Part shown: positions 4,124 to 7,533 of the stretch, one piece after another
Layout of the letters: the number at the start of each line of letters is the position of its first letter
Position numbering within the stretch: position 1 is the stretch's first letter
Assembly: GCA_964392615.1 (NCBI GenBank)
Contig: CAYMRB010000478.1
Location: 1 to 7,533 of the forward strand
DNA length: 7,533 nucleotides
Source: CAYMRB01 sp964392615
Lineage (GTDB): Bacteria > Planctomycetota > UBA8108
Direction: 5' to 3'
The notes under the pieces: model-generated
Told to the model about the DNA's origin: nothing
The model's input: the letters and a program-made list of their open reading frames with translations, nothing else
Databases searched by the model: none
Program-made: the position numbers and the translations under genes

Positions 4124-7123
4124 TCACTCGCGGATCTGCCGGAAGTAGAACACGCCCTTCTTGTTGGCGACGACGATGTCCGGCAGGCCGTCCGCGTCGA
4201 CGTCGGTCACCTCGAAATTGAGGCCGGCGCCGCTATCTTCGTCGATGACGTGTTTCGTCCACGACGCGGTGCCGTCCTTGCGGGTCAGGCGATACCAGCA
4301 GATCACCGCGGGTTCTTCGCAACCCGGGTCGCGGCCACAGTGGGCGTAGTAGCGCTTCCCGGTGACGAAGTCCTTCAGGCCGTCCCCGTCGACGTCCGCG
4401 AGGCACACCGAGTGAGTCTGGGAATACGAGTCGTCGATCGGATGGGTTCGCCAGCCTTCCGGCGTCTGCTCGAGCCACCAGACGCCGTAGTCGTGCGCGC
4501 TGGTGGTCAGGACGTCGTTGTCGCCATGTCCTTCGAAGTCGTAGATCGGCATCTGGCCTGCCCTGCCGCCGAAGTCCGCAGGGTGGAACCGCCACGGCTT
4601 CTCGTTCGGATCCCTCGGGGCCTCCCACCAGCCCTTGACGATCAGGATGTCGTTTCGATTGTCGCCGTTGATATCGCCGACGCCGAGCCCGTGCAGCGTG
4701 CCACGGATCTTCGGATCGTTCGAGCCGGCGATCGTCTCGACGGCCCACGGCTCGCGCGGGTTCTCCTGGCGAGGACGGACGAGCGCCATGCGCGGGCTGC
4801 CGCAGACCATCTCGACGCGACCGTCCCCGTCGACGTCCGTCCTGTACGGGCTCTCGTTGTTCGTGTTCTTGATGGCGAGGGGCTTCGGCCACGGGCCGCC
4901 GCGCTCGCCGGGGTTCTCGTACCAGTGGGTCGTCCTGCCCGGAAAGCCGACGACCAACAGGTCCGGCCGTGAGTCGCCGTTCAGGTCGTCGGCGAAGCAG
5001 AGGAACGAGTCGCCGTAGCGCTTGACGTCGAACGTCGTCGGCTCCGCCGCGATCGGGACCATCTGACAGTCCGGCGCGGCGAAGTACACGCCGCCCGCGG
5101 CGCCGTCGAGCTGGCCGTCCGCATTGAAATCGGCCACGGCGCCGGCTTCGGCGCGGTAGGTGTCGTCCAGTTGCGTCTTCACGAATCGGACCTTCGGGTC
5201 GGGTGCCTGAGCGGGACGGATCGTCAATGTGATCCGCGCGCGAGCGACCGGCTGGGCGAACGCGAGGCCGATGCGCGCGGGCTTCTCGCGCGTCCGGACG
5301 TCCGCGGTCAGCGACGCCGGCTCGACGTTCAGGGCGGCGTCACCGGCGTCGACGGTCACCTCCACCGCTTGCTTGCCCTCGCCGAATACCAGGCGGTCGG
5401 GAGCCGGTCGACTCCACCTGCCGAGCGTGACCAAGGCGGTCTCGAACATGCGCGGCTCGCTGAAACGGACCTCGTCGGTCACGGTGAGCGAGCCGGCGCC
5501 CGTGCGCGAGTACACGAACGTGCGCTCGAGCTGCTCGAGCTCCCTCACGCCGTACGCGGAACGCAAGTCGAGAACCACCGTGTCGCTCGCATCGGTGAAC
5601 TCCGTGCGCAACACCTTGGCCGCAGCTTCGCGGCCGGGTCGCTGAAGCTTCCCGGCCACGCGCGGCACCGGGTGACCGAACGAGTTCAGCACGTCGCTCT
5701 CGTAGCGCTTCGAGCTGAACGTGCGCGCCGTGTACACTTCGGCGCCCGGGTCGATGAGCGGGGCGCCGCCGCGGAGCGCGACGAGGTAGGAACCGACGTC
5801 GTTGTGGTTGTGGTGCTCTCCGTTGTGGCCGCCCTTGAGCGCGACAGCCAGCTCCGCGTGCGAGCCCGGCCCCGGCCGGCAGAGCAGGATGCCCGCCCGC
5901 TCGAAGTAGTCGCGCCGTGCGAGCGGCGTCGAACTGGCGAGCGCGTGATGGCTCGCGGCATTCGGAAACCCGTACACGCCCAGGCCGACCAGGGTGCTCG
6001 GCAGACCGCCGGCGAGACCGACTCCGCGTCGCTCCACATCCTCCATGCCCATCCCGTAGATCCGGCTCAGGTAGGCCATGAGAGACGAGCTCGGGCGCGA
6101 ATTCACCGAGCAGTCTGCGAAGGCCGGGTAGACGCCGTCCCAGATCTCGATACGCCGGCCGTAGTGCGCGATCGCCGCGACCTTCGGCGTCGCCATCCAG
6201 TCGAGCTCACCGTCCGTCGCCTGGCGCAGCGTCTCGGCGAGCAGCACGTAGTGGCCGAAGCCGTAGTTCCAGTAGCCGGTGCCCTCGGAGCAGTATCCGT
6301 CGGCGGTGAAGCCGCTGAGGAAGTGCGGGATCGACTTCTCGGCGCCGGCTACGAAGAACGCCCGCTCCTCGCGCGAATCGATCACGGCGAGCGCCGCGCC
6401 GACCGTCCCGGCCAGACAGACGGCGTTCCAGTTGTTCGTGCAGGTCACCCACCACATCGACGGCTTCCCCGTGCTGACGCAGCTCTTGAAAGGACCGAAC
6501 GTGCGGCGTCGCAGCTCGCTGCGGATCAGCTCGCGGGTCTCCGGGCTCAGCTTGTCGCCGAGCCAGTAGTACGCCGTCGCGAGCTCCCAAGAGAGTCCGG
6601 CGACCGCCAGGTCGATGTCGACCAGCTGACCGTGGAAGTTCCGGAGGCCGCGGTCGTGGGCGGGAAGCACCCAGGTCTTCGCTGCGCAGATCGCGCGGAT
6701 CGATTCCTCGAGCGCGGGCAGGAAGCGCCCGCGGTTCTCCAGGCACTCGGCGAGCGCGAACCTCGGGATGCGCGTGCGTCGCGCGACCAGCACTCGCTGG
6801 CAGCGAGTCCGATTTCCCGTCCGGGAGAAGTCGAGGTAGAGGTCGTCGGTCAGTTCCGGAACGGGGGTGCCGAGGAGCTTCTCGGCCGCCGCGACGGCAA
6901 GCGCCGCGTCGGGTGCGGTCCCGATCCGTCGCCACGCGTCACGGTCGGTGATCGGACGACCCAGGCCGGCCGGTGCCGCGGGTAGAATCCCCACCAATTC
7001 CCCCACGCGGTCCTTCGCCGGCGAAAGCGGCGTCTCCGCGAGCAGCGCGCCGAGATGCGACATCGCGGTCAAGCCGAGAATCAAGACGTGATAAGCGAGC
7101 ACGTGTCGGGTGGTCTTGCGCAT
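4124..7123 (-). CDS. Exported heparinase II/III-type polysaccharide lyase fused to a seven-blade VCBS/FG-GAP propeller
   Basis: This is a 999-residue protein. A signal peptide spans residues 1-29 (MRKTTRHVL then a hydrophobic core, cleavage near LLA|ET). Residues about 70-400 form the helical toroid of the lyase, with TNNWNAV (229-235) and EGTGYWNYGFGHY (280-292). Residues about 405-640 are the heparinase II/III beta-sandwich, with GGHNGEHHNHNDVGS (431-445), LIDPG (456-460) and H484. By recalled comparison with PL12/PL21 enzymes, N230/N231, Y284 or Y287 and H438 are catalytic candidates, and H440, D458 and H484 are metal-site candidates. Residues 655-999 hold seven Asp-rich loops, beginning at residues 665, 713, 763, 817, 862, 910 and 974, spaced about 45-64 apart, which suggests a complete Ca2+-binding propeller. 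Such lyases cleave uronic-acid polysaccharides by beta-elimination; the substrate is unknown here. The ATG at 7123 is chosen over an in-frame TTG at 7165 because GGAG (7133-7130) sits 6 bases upstream and the signal peptide starts there. Confidence 0.88.
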   Translation of the reverse strand: MRKTTRHVLAYHVLILGLTAMSHLGALLAETPLSPAKDRVGELVGILPAAPAGLGRPITDRDAWRRIGTAPDAALAVAAAEKLLGTPVPELTDDLYLDFSRTGNRTRCQRVLVARRTRIPRFALAECLENRGRFLPALEESIRAICAAKTWVLPAHDRGLRNFHGQLVDIDLAVAGLSWELATAYYWLGDKLSPETRELIRSELRRRTFGPFKSCVSTGKPSMWWVTCTNNWNAVCLAGTVGAALAVIDSREERAFFVAGAEKSIPHFLSGFTADGYCSEGTGYWNYGFGHYVLLAETLRQATDGELDWMATPKVAAIAHYGRRIEIWDGVYPAFADCSVNSRPSSSLMAYLSRIYGMGMEDVERRGVGLAGGLPSTLVGLGVYGFPNAASHHALASSTPLARRDYFERAGILLCRPGPGSHAELAVALKGGHNGEHHNHNDVGSYLVALRGGAPLIDPGAEVYTARTFSSKRYESDVLNSFGHPVPRVAGKLQRPGREAAAKVLRTEFTDASDTVVLDLRSAYGVRELEQLERTFVYSRTGAGSLTVTDEVRFSEPRMFETALVTLGRWSRPAPDRLVFGEGKQAVEVTVDAGDAALNVEPASLTADVRTREKPARIGLAFAQPVARARITLTIRPAQAPDPKVRFVKTQLDDTYRAEAGAVADFNADGQLDGAAGGVYFAAPDCQMVPIAAEPTTFDVKRYGDSFLCFADDLNGDSRPDLLVVGFPGRTTHWYENPGERGGPWPKPLAIKNTNNESPYRTDVDGDGRVEMVCGSPRMALVRPRQENPREPWAVETIAGSNDPKIRGTLHGLGVGDINGDNRNDILIVKGWWEAPRDPNEKPWRFHPADFGGRAGQMPIYDFEGHGDNDVLTTSAHDYGVWWLEQTPEGWRTHPIDDSYSQTHSVCLADVDGDGLKDFVTGKRYYAHCGRDPGCEEPAVICWYRLTRKDGTASWTKHVIDEDSGAGLNFEVTDVDADGLPDIVVANKKGVFYFRQIRE

Positions 7124-7129
7124 GAGGTT

Positions 7130-7133
7130 CTCC
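7130..7133 (-). promoter_or_regulatory. Ribosome binding site GGAG of the lyase gene
   Basis: On the minus strand, GGAG (7133 to 7130) ends 6 bases before the ATG at 7123. This is near-ideal spacing and decides the start. The rest of the 155-base gap up to 7278 shows no convincing promoter; it contains only a short CCGGC-AAG-GCCGG stem at 7229-7241. Confidence 0.6.
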
Positions 7134-7290
7134 GAGTTGCGAGGGCTAGCGCTCCTCGATGTCAACGATCCGCAGCGTCCCCGCCGGGAGCAAGGTTGGC
7201 GCGGTCCCTGCCGAAGTCGATGCCGCCGCCGGCAAGGCCGGTGGTCCGCGCCTCGTCGGGCCGGCCGGCGCTACGCTCTCAGAATAGCTC

Positions 7291-7311
7291 GTCGCGGATT
7301 GGATCCGCGAC
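7291..7311. repeat. Perfect 9-bp inverted repeat with 3-base loop
   Basis: GTCGCGGAT at 7291-7299 and ATCCGCGAC at 7303-7311 form a perfect stem around TGG. On the minus strand it lies within the last codons of the dockerin relic (encoding VADPIRD), ending 9 bases before the TGA. It could act as a terminator-like stem for that minus-strand gene, but no T-run follows. Confidence 0.6.
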
Positions 7312-7331
7312 GCAATCCGGCATGGGCAGCA

Positions 7332-7349
7332 GTGGCGGTGGCGGTGGCG
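7332..7349. repeat. Three tandem GTGGCG hexamers
   Basis: GTGGCG is repeated three times in a row. On the minus strand it encodes the run of six prolines in the linker of the dockerin relic. Such linkers expand and contract by slippage, which may explain why the linker is somewhat longer than usual. Confidence 0.6.
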
Positions 7350-7533
7350 GTAGAGTGCTCAGGAGCAGGCACCCAAGCAATCCTACAGCGCCGGTCACGT
7401 TGAGCTGTCCGCCGTCGTCGACGTCCGCTGTACGTACGAGACGCAGCTCGACAGCCGCGCGCCCCGGCTGTTCGCGTCCGCCCTCACTGGGTGCAGTCAC
7501 CCCGCCCGGCCCCCCCCGTTCAGCGACTGGCCC

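Larger units (their letters stand above)
7279..7533 (-). pseudogene. Degenerate 3' end of a dockerin-tailed secreted protein gene, running off the right edge
   Basis: The minus-strand frame is open from the window edge (7533) to a TGA at 7281-7279, giving 84 visible residues. The last 49 read as a planctomycete dockerin tail: ADVDDGGQLNVTGAVGLLG, then a proline run, then PDCVADPIRDELF. The usual form has DVNDDGxLNxTDAVxLLxxLFLGG, a proline linker, then PDCGxDPTxDELGC. Here the TDAV Asp is Gly, the LFLGG motif is altered, and translation ends where 'GC' would be expected. The visible part upstream, which should hold the first EF-hand loop, is unrecognisable in this frame and contains an 8-base C run at 7510-7517 where a frameshift could lie. 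I read it as a decaying gene end. A divergent but intact gene continuing past the window is the alternative. Confidence 0.5.

Noticed and set aside
3458..4972. Plus-strand open frame (504 codons) overlapping the end of the dockerin protein and the lyase propeller
   Set aside because: It overlaps two well-supported genes and its translation shows no recognisable motif.
5171..6985. Long plus-strand open frame (604 codons) opposite the lyase gene
   Set aside because: It is antisense to a clearly recognisable lyase; its translation is Arg/Ala/Val-rich without domain-like motifs, the usual shadow in high-GC DNA.
7124..7165. Alternative TTG start of the lyase at 7165
   Set aside because: It would put 14 polar residues in front of a good signal peptide; the ATG at 7123 has a well-spaced GGAG.
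7160..7165. TTGACA (minus strand), a perfect -35 hexamer upstream of the lyase
   Set aside because: No -10-like hexamer lies 15-18 bases downstream, and the implied transcript would begin about at the ribosome binding site.

Overview
The window is GC-rich DNA with densely packed genes on both strands. It most likely comes from a planctomycete (Planctomycetota) or a close relative. The main reason is two proteins that end in the dockerin-like tail common in secreted planctomycete proteins: EF-hand-like Asp/Asn loops, a proline-rich linker, then an '(D)xLGC...CP'-type end. A secreted enzyme carrying VCBS/FG-GAP propeller blades of the type frequent in that phylum also fits. This assignment is recalled from family knowledge and was not searched.

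Layout, left to right. (1) Positions 1-443 (+) hold the 3' part of a gene for a RidA-fold protein whose motifs fit the C-terminal half of the chorismatase (FkbO/Hyg5/XanB2) group best. (2) Positions 499-1365 (+) encode an NAD(P)-binding SDR/epimerase-like protein of the YeeZ type. (3) Positions 1386-1724 (-), convergent with the previous gene, encode a small four-helix membrane protein of the TMEM14/UPF0136 family. (4) Positions 1725-1970 form a divergent intergenic region with an extended -10 promoter, a ribosome binding site and two copies of a GCAGCTGC palindrome. (5) Positions 1971-3956 (+) encode a 661-residue exported protein: an unrecognised N-terminal region, a PKD/cadherin-like segment, a HYR domain and a dockerin-like C-terminus. 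(6) Positions 4124-7123 (-), convergent with gene 5, encode a 999-residue exported protein that joins a heparinase II/III-type polysaccharide lyase to a seven-blade VCBS/FG-GAP propeller. (7) Positions 7279-7533 (-), running off the right edge, hold what looks like the decayed 3' end of a second dockerin-tailed protein gene.

How they fit together. The left part (genes 1-3) is cytoplasmic or membrane housekeeping-type material with no obvious shared pathway. The right part (genes 5-7) is about exported, Ca2+-binding, multidomain proteins, and the lyase suggests growth on uronic-acid-containing polysaccharides. Genes 5 and 6 converge and so are not one operon; any functional link is inference. 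I saw no tRNA, rRNA, CRISPR array, insertion sequence or defence-type gene. The strongest points for a second look are the lyase-propeller fusion, the dockerin relic at the right edge, and the unnamed N-terminal region of the 661-residue protein.
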